Shown here one piece after another: positions 1-8,904 of a stretch of 64,000 nt of DNA (positions are counted from its first letter, which is position 1; each line of letters starts with the position of its first letter). The DNA is from Agarilytica rhodophyticola. GTDB taxonomy: Bacteria; Pseudomonadota; Gammaproteobacteria; Pseudomonadales; Cellvibrionaceae. The stretch covers positions 5,238,501 through 5,302,500 of the forward strand of contig NZ_CP020038.1 of NCBI RefSeq assembly GCF_002157225.2, in the 5' to 3' direction. Under the pieces are notes generated by a model. The model had not been told where the DNA came from, did no database searches, and worked only from the letters and a program-made list of their open reading frames with translations. Both the position numbers and the translations under genes were made by a program.

Positions 1-45
1 CAGTAAATAATGCAGTATTATGAACTTACACTTGATCTACTCTAG

Positions 46-67
46 GTTAGCGCCTTAAAGCGCTAAC
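46..67. repeat. Perfect 8 bp inverted repeat left of tRNA-Tyr
   Basis: GTTAGCGC (46-53) and GCGCTAAC (60-67) form a perfect stem around a 6-base loop, CTTAAA. It lies downstream of tRNA-Tyr in the direction of tRNA transcription. No T-run follows on the minus strand, so it is more likely an RNA processing or spacer hairpin than a terminator. Role inferred only. Confidence 0.5.
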
Positions 68-88
68 AAAACAATTCTTGAAAGTTAA

Positions 89-172
89 TGGTGCAGGGGG
101 GTGGATTCGAACCACCGAAGCTTGCGCGTCAGATTTACAGTCTGATCCCTTTGGCCACTCGGGAACCCCTGC
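89..172 (-). tRNA. tRNA-Tyr (anticodon GTA)
   Basis: On the minus strand the sequence folds as a class II tRNA. The acceptor GCAGGGG (from 172) pairs with CCCCTGC. The D arm has GAGTGGCCAAA. The anticodon loop CTGTAAA sits between TCAGA and TCTGA, a long variable arm follows, and the T arm is GGTGG-TTCGAAT-CCACC. The discriminator A is followed by an encoded CCA (91-89). It lies just downstream of tRNA-Thr. In gammaproteobacteria this pair usually precedes tRNA-Gly, tRNA-Thr and tufB, which would lie beyond the left edge. Confidence 0.96.
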
Positions 173-298
173 ATGCACTTTAACTTACTAAATAACTCTT
201 GCTTGCATATGCTCACATAATTTTGCGAGCCACTCAGAACAATCGGCCTTCTGAGTAAGTTTCTGAACAAGTCGCCTTTTGGCGACCCGGCAGAAAAA

Positions 299-374
299 TG
301 GAGCTGGTGAGAGGAGTCGAACCCCCGACCGGCTGATTACAAGTCAGCTGCTCTACCAACTGAGCTACACCAGC
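299..374 (-). tRNA. tRNA-Thr (anticodon TGT)
   Basis: Minus-strand cloverleaf: acceptor GCTGGTG (374-368) pairs with CACCAGC, the D loop contains AGTTGGTAGA, the anticodon loop is CTTGTAA (TGT) between stem arms CTGA and TCAG, and the T loop is TTCGACT. The discriminator is T and CCA is encoded (301-299). It is the first tRNA of what is probably the thrU-tyrU-glyT-thrT-tufB type operon, followed by tRNA-Tyr about 125 bp on. The identity is secure; the operon assignment comes from known synteny. Confidence 0.96.
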
Positions 375-433
375 TCTACAAACCACTTTTTAGTTGTGTC
401 TCTCAAAGTGGAGGCGGGATTCTAGTGAAAGTT

Positions 434-1165
434 TTACTGGGAAGCAACATCTAAACAATAATTTTGTCTTCTTTCGAGCATATTTATTCCTTCCATAGCT
501 CGCTCCCAGCTCAAACTGCTCATTTTTGCGCCTTCACCGGGTGCAAGCATGACCCAGGTCTCGTGATAAGACCTTTCGATCTCATCAATTTTTGGTTCAA
601 GTCCGAGTGCTCTAATTTGCTTTATTCGAACGTCAGATGATGATTTTTTGCTAAACATGCCTAAAGAAATACCATTGGCTAATTCTCCTTTAGGGATGAC
701 ATAACTATCAATTCTCTTCGCCTGCAGCTCACCGAGTAACCGGAGTGCTTCCTGTCGACTTGATTGTGGCTCAAGATATACCCAATAACCTGGCCCAGCA
801 GGCAACTCAATATCTCTTACCGAACTAGATATTTCGATCGCATTTAAACGTTCAACAAAATTATTGGCTTCCTCAGTGGATTTAAATGGTCCGACAAGCT
901 CACAAAAAGGCTTACCACTATTTTGTTCTGCCCGACGGGCTTTATTGCTAAGTACGGACAAGCTAGAAGCTTTAGGTAGTCTCGAAGAAGCACCTTTTGA
1001 GTCACTATTAAGCTCAGACAAAAGAATAAGCTCAGGAAAACTAGCGTAGGGGTTGGGAGTGCTACTACTGGTAGCAGGTTGACGAGACGATGAAGGAGTA
1101 ACAAGCATTCCCCAAGCAAAAGCTAGAAGATTAAGAAAACTAAGAGAGAAAAATATCCAGCGCAT
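434..1165 (-). CDS. SPOR-type membrane-anchored protein
   Basis: A 243-residue protein with a hydrophobic N-terminal segment (about residues 3-20) that looks like a signal anchor, a Ser/Pro-rich linker, and from about residue 85 two alpha/beta modules resembling the peptidoglycan-binding SPOR fold. SPOR domains bind denuded septal glycan strands. The gene follows coaX on the same strand after about 75 bp and precedes the tRNA genes; an uncharacterised SPOR protein occupies this place in Pseudomonas genomes (from memory). No catalytic domain is visible, so a structural or division-site role is likely. The anchor is clear; the SPOR assignment is by pattern only. Confidence 0.7.
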   Translation of the reverse strand: MRWIFFSLSFLNLLAFAWGMLVTPSSSRQPATSSSTPNPYASFPELILLSELNSDSKGASSRLPKASSLSVLSNKARRAEQNSGKPFCELVGPFKSTEEANNFVERLNAIEISSSVRDIELPAGPGYWVYLEPQSSRQEALRLLGELQAKRIDSYVIPKGELANGISLGMFSKKSSSDVRIKQIRALGLEPKIDEIERSYHETWVMLAPGEGAKMSSLSWERAMEGINMLERRQNYCLDVASQ

Positions 1166-1239
1166 AGAGTTAAGCTCAAAACATCAATACGATGTAGTTA
1201 ATAATAACTGAAATACATGAGAACTGGTTACAATTCCAG

Positions 1240-1962
1240 TTAAGATTCCGTCTGCATTAAACCCTCCAAAACCAAATATTCACTTATTTGTGCGTGCTCT
1301 GGCAAAAATGATTTGACCGAAAAGGCGTCACCGCCGGTCACAAAGATTTTTGTATCGGGTTCCATTTTGGCCGTCAGCTCTGCCATAAACCCTTTTATCA
1401 TCGCACTCAAGCCGTTAGCCACGCAAGGAATGGTATCGCAGCCCAATTTCCAGTCATGGTGAATATTAATAGCATCCACCTTAACAGCTGAGGTTTTCTC
1501 GAACAGTGCTCGTCTCATCATAGCTATACCAGGCACAATAAGTCCTCCCTGATGCAGCCCAGAATGATCAATACAATCCACGGTCAGAGCACTACCTGCA
1601 TCCACTACAAGGCAGGCGCTTTGCACCTTTTGCCAAGCAGCTAGCATTGCTAACCATCGATCCACACCCAGGTTATCGATATTCGCGTAAGAAGCGGTAA
1701 CACCGCCGTAATGCTTTTTCACTTTAGCGAAGGATGGCGATAAACCTAAATACGTTTCTCCCCATCGGGATATGCTTATATTTTTTTCTGCAACAACTGA
1801 AGAGACGGCAAACGATGTAATGGTTTTGGTTGGTAGATTTTCAATTTTTTGCTCGAGGGAGAGCATATTGGCAGAATTGATTACACCGCAATCAATAAGA
1901 GAGGAGTTTTCTTCTATAGCCCATTTCCAACGTGTGTTACCGGCATCTAATAAGAGTCTCAT
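1240..1962 (-). CDS. coaX: Type III pantothenate kinase
   Basis: A 240-residue cytosolic enzyme that phosphorylates pantothenate, the first step of coenzyme A synthesis. It has the ASKHA-fold signatures of CoaX: an N-terminal phosphate-binding motif (DAGNTRWKWA, residues 6-15) and a second motif VVDAGSALTVD near residues 120-130. The usual DAGTA is DAGSA here, a conservative change. The C-terminal VTGGDA motif is also present. Length matches the family. The start ATG overlaps the birA stop as ATGA, which indicates translational coupling; birA-coaX is a conserved pair in gammaproteobacteria. Type III kinases are insensitive to CoA feedback. Confidence 0.95.
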   Translation of the reverse strand: MRLLLDAGNTRWKWAIEENSSLIDCGVINSANMLSLEQKIENLPTKTITSFAVSSVVAEKNISISRWGETYLGLSPSFAKVKKHYGGVTASYANIDNLGVDRWLAMLAAWQKVQSACLVVDAGSALTVDCIDHSGLHQGGLIVPGIAMMRRALFEKTSAVKVDAINIHHDWKLGCDTIPCVANGLSAMIKGFMAELTAKMEPDTKIFVTGGDAFSVKSFLPEHAQISEYLVLEGLMQTES

Positions 1963-2957
1963 TGGTTTACCCGTAAACTAATTTCACCACCGACAAAATG
2001 CATTTCTGTGTTATCAACCATCAATATAACAGCCCCAGTTTCAGATACACCTAGCATTTTTCCTGTCACAACTTTTGACGGCGTTACCAAAGAGACTTCT
2101 TGGTTACAATATGCCCCTTTGCGCTGCCAGCGCTGGCGGTAAAACGCAAAACCTTTGTCTTGATAATCGCTCAACAGAGTTAACAAGTGTTTTAAGACTA
2201 TCCCGGCAATTTCACTGCGCGAAGGCAATTCATTGTTTTCTGGCAGTAAGGACTTAATATCAGTCCATGCTTGATCAACGTCCAACATAAACTGCTCTGG
2301 CATCGCAACGTTGAGTCCAACACCGACAACCACGTGACACTGACCACTCATATCACCGACGATTTCTATGAGCACTCCTCCAAGCTTGGCCCCACTGTAT
2401 AGAATATCATTTGGCCATTTAAGGGAAGTATCAGGCAAGCCTAGTTCTTCTAAAGCTTCTGCGATAGCCACCCCTACAGCAAGACTTAAGCCTTCCATAA
2501 CGGCGATACCATTATCAAACGGCCACGCGATAGACAGATATAGATTGCGTGCAAAGGGGCTTTGCCATACCCGCCCTCGCCGACCGCGCCCACCCGTTTG
2601 CATTTCGGCTAAGCAAATACTTTTAATCGCCGTATTCTGATCTGCATTCACCTGGTCAAAAAGATATTTATTGGTAGAGTCGATCACAGGCAATACCGAA
2701 ATCATATCCAGTTGTTGCAATAAATTATCCGGCAAACAATTTGCCAATGTTTTTTTATCGATAAGGCTAAGACCACCGGCAATACAATATCCAAGTCCTC
2801 GCGAACTCTCAACTTGAATACCTATATCGGCAAGCTGCTGAAGATTTTTCCAAACTGCTGCCCTACTGATCCCCAATAATGCCCCTAGGCTCTCCCCAGA
2901 ATGGAAACTACCATCAGACATAAGCCTTAACAAAGATAAGGTCGATTCATTAATCAT
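1959..2957 (-). CDS. birA: Biotin-protein ligase / biotin operon repressor
   Basis: BirA makes biotinyl-AMP, biotinylates the acetyl-CoA carboxylase carrier protein, and in its apo/holo forms represses biotin genes. The N-terminal 60 residues form a winged helix-turn-helix. The catalytic core follows, with the biotinyl-AMP loop GGRGRRGRVW and a KWPNDI segment (KLGGVLIE after it). I chose the ATG at 2957 (332 residues): it has TTGAGAG a few bases upstream and lies just after the alr stop. An upstream in-frame ATG at 2999 would overlap alr by 35 bp. The repressor domain means this is a group II BirA. Confidence 0.94.
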   Translation of the reverse strand: MINESTLSLLRLMSDGSFHSGESLGALLGISRAAVWKNLQQLADIGIQVESSRGLGYCIAGGLSLIDKKTLANCLPDNLLQQLDMISVLPVIDSTNKYLFDQVNADQNTAIKSICLAEMQTGGRGRRGRVWQSPFARNLYLSIAWPFDNGIAVMEGLSLAVGVAIAEALEELGLPDTSLKWPNDILYSGAKLGGVLIEIVGDMSGQCHVVVGVGLNVAMPEQFMLDVDQAWTDIKSLLPENNELPSRSEIAGIVLKHLLTLLSDYQDKGFAFYRQRWQRKGAYCNQEVSLVTPSKVVTGKMLGVSETGAVILMVDNTEMHFVGGEISLRVNQ

Positions 2958-2964
2958 GATACTC

Positions 2965-4080
2965 TCAATCAAGATAACAGCGTTGATATCGTGCGCCAAA
3001 GGAAGTCAAAATCTCGTAGCTAATAGTACCCGCTGCTCTAGCAAGATCGTCAATCGATACGTTTTCACCAAGAATTTCTATTGCTGCTCCTTCATGTATA
3101 TCACTAGCACTTGGCACATCGGTAATATCAAACATTGTTGAGTCCATAGAAATTCTGCCAACAATGGGTACTTTGTGGCCAGCTAAAAATCCCCAGCCCT
3201 TATTTCCTAAACTACGCATAATACCATCAGCATAGCCACCACTTGCGATGGCAATCACACGATTCTCATCAAACCTTCTTGTCGCCCCGTAGCCAATAGC
3301 TTCACCTGCGACGAGGTGACGAATTTGAAGAATGGGCAAGCTCAATCCAACCACAGGCTGCATGGGATTAATTTTAAGCCCGGGATTACCACCGTATAAA
3401 GCTATGCCGGGCCTTACAATATCTCCGTGGGTATGTTCACCTAAAAATATACCAGCAGAGTTTGCTAAGCTAGTTTTGACATCAAAACCCTTAGCTTTTA
3501 ATGCGGTGTACATATCATTGAAACGAGCAATTTGCAGAGCATTCAGATTGTGATCAGTATCGTCAGCGCAAGCGAGATGACTCATCAAGTAGGTAATTTT
3601 TGCCTCGCGAAATAAAACGTCATCTTCTAGTAAACGATTAAAATCTGTTGCTTCCAAGCCCAGGCGTCCCATACCTGTATCCACCTTGAGTACTGCCTGA
3701 GCATTGGCGCTATTGTCACCGAGTTTTCTAAGGGCAGTAACCCAGCGCGTTAACATGCTGTAGGAAACAATAACAGGAATGATATTACGTTCGACAAACG
3801 TTTCTTCAGCACCGGCAATGCATCCTGAAAGCACAAATATAAGCGCATCTGGCCCCAACAAGGATTGTAGTTGTATTGCCTCTTTCAAATTAGCGACAAA
3901 AAAATTGCGGCAGCCTGCTTCATATATTTTAGGAGCAATACGGTCGACACCAAGACCATAGGCATTCGCTTTTACTACTGCACCGCAATGAGTATCTGTA
4001 TGGAGTTTGCCGGCAATATAACGCCAATTGTCTGCAATAGCTCTTAGGTCTACAGACAGTTCACCTGTTGGATAAGCCAT
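2965..4080 (-). CDS. alr: Alanine racemase
   Basis: A 371-residue PLP enzyme that interconverts L- and D-alanine for peptidoglycan. The PLP lysine is K37 in VVKANAYGLG. The second catalytic base is the tyrosine of the AIGYGATRRF motif (about residue 265), and the C-terminal beta domain holds the VGRISMDSTMFD motif. Length is typical of gammaproteobacterial Alr. There is no signal peptide, so it is cytosolic and not a broad-spectrum periplasmic racemase. It is followed after 7 bp by birA on the same strand, and a strong terminator separates it from upstream yebC. Confidence 0.96.
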   Translation of the reverse strand: MAYPTGELSVDLRAIADNWRYIAGKLHTDTHCGAVVKANAYGLGVDRIAPKIYEAGCRNFFVANLKEAIQLQSLLGPDALIFVLSGCIAGAEETFVERNIIPVIVSYSMLTRWVTALRKLGDNSANAQAVLKVDTGMGRLGLEATDFNRLLEDDVLFREAKITYLMSHLACADDTDHNLNALQIARFNDMYTALKAKGFDVKTSLANSAGIFLGEHTHGDIVRPGIALYGGNPGLKINPMQPVVGLSLPILQIRHLVAGEAIGYGATRRFDENRVIAIASGGYADGIMRSLGNKGWGFLAGHKVPIVGRISMDSTMFDITDVPSASDIHEGAAIEILGENVSIDDLARAAGTISYEILTSFGARYQRCYLD

Positions 4081-4253
4081 AAATTGTTACCGAGAATATT
4101 TCGATTGCTATAGTACATTTTAAGACAACTAGGCTACCTGTCGCTTAATTTTCCATAAGTTTAAACACAATAAGCGAAGCTGTTAACTCTAAACTTCGTT
4201 AACATCGTCTTGTCGTTCGTAATAAATATAGATAAGACTCATATTCAGATCAT

Positions 4254-4285
4254 AAAAAAACGCCCCTTTTGGGGCGCCTTTTTAT
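4254..4285 (-). terminator. Rho-independent terminator after yebC
   Basis: The stem CGCCCC/GGGGCG with loop TTTT (4261-4276) is flanked by seven A on the left, which read as a T-run on the minus strand, and by a T-rich run on the right. It is therefore potentially bidirectional. It separates the aspS-yebC operon from alr. Confidence 0.88.
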
Positions 4286-4357
4286 TATTACAAAACTTGT
4301 CTACACAAATCGAATGAGATGGGCTAACACAGAAGCAACTCGTGCTAAAAGATCGTT

Positions 4358-5104
4358 CTAGCTAAGCTGCGACAAAATATCTTCAGAAATATCTGCATTA
4401 GTATGTACAGCTTGTACATCATCTAAATCTTCAAGCATATCCACTAAAGCAATCGTTTTTTCTGCATCACTTACTGTGGTAATAGGTATCATTGTTGATG
4501 CAATCATACTTATTTCCGAGTTCGAAGGTTCCAAGCCACTTGTTATCAGAGCATCTTTTACATTTAGATAGTCTTCAAACGCGGTGATAACTTCCACTGA
4601 TCCGTCTTCCTTACCTTCCACATCCTCAGCACCGCACTCTAAAGCAGCTTCCATTATTTGCTCTTCATCTGCGCCAGGAGCAAAAAATATTTGTCCTTTT
4701 TTCTCAAATAAATACGCAACAGAACCATCCGTTCCTAAATTACCACCGCGCTTACTAAAAGCATGTCGCACCTCAGAAACCGTACGATTACGATTATCAG
4801 TTAAACATTCAACCAATATAGCAACACCACCTACACCGTAACCTTCATACACGATCTCATCGTAGTTATCGCCATCGGTATCGCCAGCACCGCGAGCTAT
4901 GGCTTTATCAATGGTGTCGCGTTTCATATTTGCGCCCAGGGCCTTATCAATCACTGCACGCAATTTAGGATTATCATCAGGATTACCACCAGCTTTTGCA
5001 GCCACAGTAAGCTCACGAATAATCTTAGTAAAAATTTTAGCGCGCTTTGAGTCCTGCGCGGCTTTACGATGCTTGGTGTTTGCCCATTTACTATGGCCAG
5101 CCAT
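4358..5104 (-). CDS. yebC: YebC/PmpR-family regulatory protein
   Basis: A 248-residue YebC/TACO1-family protein with the hallmark start [14 protein letters not shown], a basic N-terminal helical domain, and acidic alpha/beta domains 2 and 3. Family members were described as transcription factors and later as ribosome-associated factors that relieve stalling at proline-rich motifs. The ATG at 5104 is preferred over one codon upstream because the conserved N-terminus begins at this Met. It lies 100 bp downstream of aspS on the same strand; in many relatives ruvC would follow, but here a terminator and alr come next. Confidence 0.95.
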   Translation of the reverse strand: MAGHSKWANTKHRKAAQDSKRAKIFTKIIRELTVAAKAGGNPDDNPKLRAVIDKALGANMKRDTIDKAIARGAGDTDGDNYDEIVYEGYGVGGVAILVECLTDNRNRTVSEVRHAFSKRGGNLGTDGSVAYLFEKKGQIFFAPGADEEQIMEAALECGAEDVEGKEDGSVEVITAFEDYLNVKDALITSGLEPSNSEISMIASTMIPITTVSDAEKTIALVDMLEDLDDVQAVHTNADISEDILSQLS

Positions 5105-5204
5105 CATTCACCACCTTGTCGTATTATTGAGTTATGTCTTGTTTGGAAAAGGCTTCCGGCCTTTCCCAAAGATCGTCAAAATGTATATTAAATTAAGCCT
5201 ACTA

Positions 5205-6995
5205 TTACTCAGAATCAGCAGATGGCTTTACTTCGGATACTTTGGACTTTAAACGGATGTGCAGCTCGTCAAGCTGCTGCTTATCAACAGCTCCTGGGGC
5301 ATCGGTCATAACACATGCCGCCGTTTGCGTTTTCGGGAATGCAATAACATCACGAATCGACTCTGAGTCGGTCATCAACATAATAAGACGATCCAGACCG
5401 AAAGCAAGCCCACCATGTGGAGGGGCACCGTATTTTAAAGCATCGAGCAAGAAACCAAATTTCTCACGCTGTTCTTGTTCGCCAATTCCCAAAACATCGA
5501 ACACAGTTTGCTGCATTTCCTGGCGATGAATACGAATTGAACCTCCGCCAAGTTCAGTACCGTTAAGCACCATATCATACGCGCGAGATAACGCAGTCTC
5601 AGGATTATCTTTGAGTTCTTGAGCACTACAAGAAGGCGCAGTAAAAGGGTGATGCAAAGCTGTCAAACCAGAGCCTGCTTCTTCAAACATTGGAAAATCA
5701 ACTACCCAAAGTGGTGCCCACTCACAGGTATACAAATTAAGATCTTCTCCTAATTTACAACGCAAAGCACCGAGTGCCTCAGAAACCACTTTGGCACTAT
5801 CGGCACCAAAGAAAATTAAATCTCCATTCTCTGCTTCGACCCGATCTAACACTGCTTGAACGACTTCTGCTGGCAAATGCTTAATAATGGGGGACTGCAA
5901 GCCATTCTCTATATCCGATTTATCATTGACCTTAATATAGGCCAAGCCTCTAGCACCATAAATACTGACAAACTTGCCATAGGCATCCACTTTTTTACGA
6001 GGAATTTCTGCCCCTTTAGGTACTCGCAAAGCTGTTACACGCCCTTTCGGATCTTTTGCGGGACCTGCAAATACTTTGAATTCCACATCTTGCATCAAAT
6101 CTTTAATTTCAGTCAGTTGCAAAGGAATTCTTAGATCCGGTTTATCAGATCCATATTTCTCCATAGCCTCAGAGTATGGCATACGAGGAAAATCGCCTAA
6201 ATCCACGCCTTTTAAATCCAGGAAGATTTTACGCACCATCCCCTCAGTGATAGACATAATCTCATCTTCGTTAAGAAAAGATGTCTCGATATCTATTTGA
6301 GTAAATTCAGGCTGACGATCGGCTCGCAAATCTTCGTCGCGAAAACATTTGGCAATTTGGTAATAACGGTCAAAACCCGAAACCATTAATAGTTGTTTAA
6401 ACAATTGCGGCGATTGAGGAAGCGCAAAAAAACAATTTTCATGTGTGCGTGAAGGCACTAAATAATCACGCGCTCCTTCTGGTGTGGCTCGGGTGAGGAT
6501 TGGCGTCTCGATATCAAGAAAATCATTGTCATCGAGAAAATTTCTTACGGCAGAGGTAACTTTTGAGCGAAAACGCAAGTTTTCTTGCATTTTTTCTCTT
6601 CTTAAATCGAGATATCGATATGTTAAGCGGACGTCTTCGCCTACGTTAGTGTGAGAGTCCAGCTGAAACGGGGGGGTCTCAGAAACATTTAGAATTTCCA
6701 GTTCAGTACCATAAACCTCTACTTCACCGGTAGCCATATTAGGATTAACGGTGGCTTCTGATCTAGCACGCACTCGCCCTTTAACCGACAACACATATTC
6801 TGTACGAACCTTGTCTGCTAGAGCAAAGTTTTCTTCCCCATCAGGATCAAATACGACCTGCACTATCCCGTCGCGATCGCGCAGATCGATAAAAATTACG
6901 CCACCATGGTCACGACGGCGATCTACCCAACCGCATAAACTGACTTCTTGATCGATGTTGGAAGCGTTTAAAGCACCACAATAGACGCTGCGCAT
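5205..6995 (-). CDS. aspS: Aspartyl-tRNA synthetase (bacterial type)
   Basis: A 596-residue class IIb synthetase. The N-terminal OB-fold binds the anticodon (about residues 1-110). Class II motif 2 is around [16 protein letters not shown], a bacterial GAD-type insertion domain occupies about residues 290-410, and motif 3 is [11 protein letters not shown] near residue 545. The insertion and length identify the bacterial enzyme rather than the archaeal type. It lies 24 bp downstream of the fmdB-like gene and upstream of yebC on the same strand, an arrangement common in gammaproteobacteria. Whether it discriminates Asp from Asn tRNA cannot be judged from the sequence alone. Confidence 0.97.
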   Translation of the reverse strand: MRSVYCGALNASNIDQEVSLCGWVDRRRDHGGVIFIDLRDRDGIVQVVFDPDGEENFALADKVRTEYVLSVKGRVRARSEATVNPNMATGEVEVYGTELEILNVSETPPFQLDSHTNVGEDVRLTYRYLDLRREKMQENLRFRSKVTSAVRNFLDDNDFLDIETPILTRATPEGARDYLVPSRTHENCFFALPQSPQLFKQLLMVSGFDRYYQIAKCFRDEDLRADRQPEFTQIDIETSFLNEDEIMSITEGMVRKIFLDLKGVDLGDFPRMPYSEAMEKYGSDKPDLRIPLQLTEIKDLMQDVEFKVFAGPAKDPKGRVTALRVPKGAEIPRKKVDAYGKFVSIYGARGLAYIKVNDKSDIENGLQSPIIKHLPAEVVQAVLDRVEAENGDLIFFGADSAKVVSEALGALRCKLGEDLNLYTCEWAPLWVVDFPMFEEAGSGLTALHHPFTAPSCSAQELKDNPETALSRAYDMVLNGTELGGGSIRIHRQEMQQTVFDVLGIGEQEQREKFGFLLDALKYGAPPHGGLAFGLDRLIMLMTDSESIRDVIAFPKTQTAACVMTDAPGAVDKQQLDELHIRLKSKVSEVKPSADSE

Positions 6996-7019
6996 ATCAA
7001 AATTCCTTCGGTATATTAA

Positions 7020-7337
7020 TTAGGATGATTCAGTTTTTTTACTTGTTGCACCTGCACTGGTTGCTTTTGTAGCATTACTATCAGTACTTGATGTGCCTTC
7101 TTTTTTTGCACTTGTCTCTGCGGGTTTATCACCAGACACTAAGTTTTTCTTATTACCTGACTTAAAATCAGTCTCATACCAACCGCCACCTTTAAGGCGA
7201 AAGGCTGCCGCAGATACTTTCTTTTTCAATGCCTCATTTTTGCACTTTGGGCATTGCAGTAGCGGTTCATCGCTCATCTTTTGGAGAGCTTCAAACTCGT
7301 GCCCACAATGTTCACATTTATACTCGTAAATTGGCAT
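7020..7337 (-). CDS. FmdB-family zinc-ribbon protein
   Basis: A 105-residue protein beginning MPIYEYKCEHCGHEFE, with two CxxC pairs forming a zinc ribbon in the first 35 residues, then a KKKVSAAAFRLKGGGWYETDFK segment and a low-complexity Lys/Ser/Thr-rich tail. FmdB-type proteins are small putative regulators that often lie before aspS. I chose the ATG at 7337 because the conserved N-terminus starts there; the ATG six codons upstream adds residues not seen in the family. It is probably co-transcribed with aspS (24 bp gap). Molecular function is unproven. Confidence 0.88.
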   Translation of the reverse strand: MPIYEYKCEHCGHEFEALQKMSDEPLLQCPKCKNEALKKKVSAAAFRLKGGGWYETDFKSGNKKNLVSGDKPAETSAKKEGTSSTDSNATKATSAGATSKKTESS

Positions 7338-7370
7338 AGCACACCTCAAAAACAACTACTTAGCCTGGTC

Positions 7371-7414
7371 AAAGAGCCTTTAGCCCAATAAAAAAGAGCC
7401 TTTAGCTCAATCAA
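7371..7414. repeat. Tandem 22 bp repeat ahead of the fmdB-aspS operon
   Basis: AAAGAGCCTTTAGC occurs at 7371-7384 and again at 7393-7406, a period of 22 bp, with similar flanks. The pair is bracketed by the inverted repeat AGCCTGG (7362-7368) and CCAGGCT (7419-7425). On the minus strand each unit can form a short GAGC/GCTC hairpin, the first followed by TTTTTT. It sits about 35-80 bases upstream of the fmdB start, so it may be part of the leader. Confidence 0.6.
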
Positions 7415-7425
7415 AAAGCCAGGCT

Positions 7426-8220
7426 GTCAAACTCCTGATTGAAAAAAGCGCGGCATTATACCCTAGCAATATGCGATCATGAAGGCACTGAACCAAAACA
7501 AATCCCGATTAATATGCGTTAACCCTCTCAAAGTCCAATATTCGATAGAATTCATGCATGACTTACTAGCTTACGTCCAGTCCAACTGCTCCACATCGTC
7601 TTTCATGCACTTTTTCAATTAAGACAATTCCTAGTTAGTTGCTTCTAGTCAAAGAACCTCACAAAGTCCCAACTAACATATCCTCATGTTCAAAGCTTGT
7701 TCCACTTTCATCATTTTCCGCTCCCCTCTTATTCCAATGATGGTATCTATAAAGAGGTAAATTAAGTGTGGGCAAGCTCAAGCAACAATCTTTAATCGAT
7801 ATGCATGAATTATTCATCCTTATTTTCGTATATGTGACAAAATCCCCTTACAAAAACTTCACTGTTGGCATTTTTTTTTGTCCGAAAATGGGAAAATATC
7901 GGGGAATCAAATACACTATATTTAAGGGATATTTATGACTCTCAACGGTAATTTATTCACAATTCTCGAAGTTTATGCGCTATTTTTAATCAAATAAACA
8001 AAAAACTCTGTATTTATAGTGTTTTTTAGTTGCCTATAAACCCGGAATACACTATATATACGCTCGACTGAAGTAAAAAACCGAAAGTCACTCATGGTCA
8101 CCCGTGAAAGTAACCACGAGAGTCACACAATTAACCGCCGTCACTTCTACAGTATTACTTGTTGACACGGATTAAAACAAGTTAAAAAACAAAGTAAAAT
8201 AAGGTAATAGAGGCATATAC
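7426..8220. other. 795 bp intergenic region with repeated AATACACTATA motif
   Basis: I see no convincing gene here. The region is AT-rich, holds a T9 run near 7871, and carries the same 11-mer, AATACACTATA, at 7910-7920 and 8046-8056. It contains the divergent control regions of the fmdB-aspS operon (minus) and the HU-like gene (plus). Confidence 0.5.
8030..8058 (+). promoter_or_regulatory. Possible sigma-70 promoter for the HU-like gene
   Basis: TTGCCT (8030-8035) and TATATA (8053-8058) are separated by 17 bp. The -10 box overlaps the second AATACACTATA copy. It would give a leader of roughly 155 bases before the ATG at 8221. Weak inference. Confidence 0.35.
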
Positions 8221-8652
8221 ATGGCTGCACGTAAAACAACTGCAAAGAAAGCTGCTGCAAAAAAAGTAGCAAAAAAAGCTCCTGTTCGAAAAACTGCTGC
8301 AAAGGCTGCTGCTAAAGCGGCTCCAGCTAAAAAGGTTAAGGCAGTAAAAGAACGTTTTTCTAAGACTCAGATGTTAAACCAGATTTCCGAATCTACCGAG
8401 TTGTCGCGTAAGCAAGTATCGTCGGTTTTAGACGAGCTAACTGACATTATCGAAGCCCACGTTATGAAAAGAGGTTGTGGCGAATTCGTAATGCCAGGTC
8501 TATTTAAGATTGTTACTGTGAAAAAACCAGCGCGTAAAGCACGTAAAGGTATCAACCCATTCACTGGTGAAGAAACAACATTTGCTGCCAAACCAGCTAG
8601 CATTGCTGTTAAAATTCGTCCATTGAAAAAGCTCAAAGAAATGGCTGAGTAA
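8221..8652 (+). CDS. HU-like DNA-binding protein with histone H1-like tail
   Basis: A 143-residue very basic protein. Residues 1-42 are a Lys/Ala-rich tail of the histone H1 type (repeated AAK/KKA units). From about residue 46 a single HU/IHF-like domain follows: FSKTQMLNQISESTELS, then a beta-arm region ending in NPFTGEETTFAAKPAS and a KIRPLKKLKEMA helix. It should be a nucleoid-associated protein that bends or compacts DNA, with the tail adding non-specific binding. It is monocistronic: its own terminator follows at once. HU family membership is good; the physiological role is inferred. Confidence 0.85.
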   Translation: MAARKTTAKKAAAKKVAKKAPVRKTAAKAAAKAAPAKKVKAVKERFSKTQMLNQISESTELSRKQVSSVLDELTDIIEAHVMKRGCGEFVMPGLFKIVTVKKPARKARKGINPFTGEETTFAAKPASIAVKIRPLKKLKEMAE

Positions 8653-8670
8653 TCTCCTAAAAGTCTGTCC

Positions 8671-8695
8671 AAAACGGCCTGTTCGGGCCGTTTTT
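8671..8695 (+). terminator. Rho-independent terminator after the HU-like gene
   Basis: The stem AAAACGGCC/GGCCGTTTT around a short loop ends in TTTTT and lies about 20 bases after the stop codon. The AAAACGG arm lets it work in the opposite direction too. Confidence 0.9.
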
Positions 8696-8904
8696 ATCCT
8701 AACCTCACTCTCCTTGACACAAACCAGTGTCGAAGCTTCAATAATAAAGTAGTTTTGTCAGTAACCAAAAAGCAAACGATCACACTCTTTTCTAATGTTC
8801 GAATAATCTAATTCACTACTGGTGTAAAAAAACGAACCTCTACCTATTCGATACATACTCACTAAAAAATACACTTTAAAAATTATGTTAAATAGGTATG
8901 TCAT

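Noticed and set aside
85-270. 61-codon minus-strand frame across tRNA-Tyr
   Set aside because: It overlaps the tRNA cloverleaf completely; chance frame.
8162-8190. TTGACA as -35 box of the HU-like gene
   Set aside because: No acceptable -10 hexamer lies 16-18 bp downstream.
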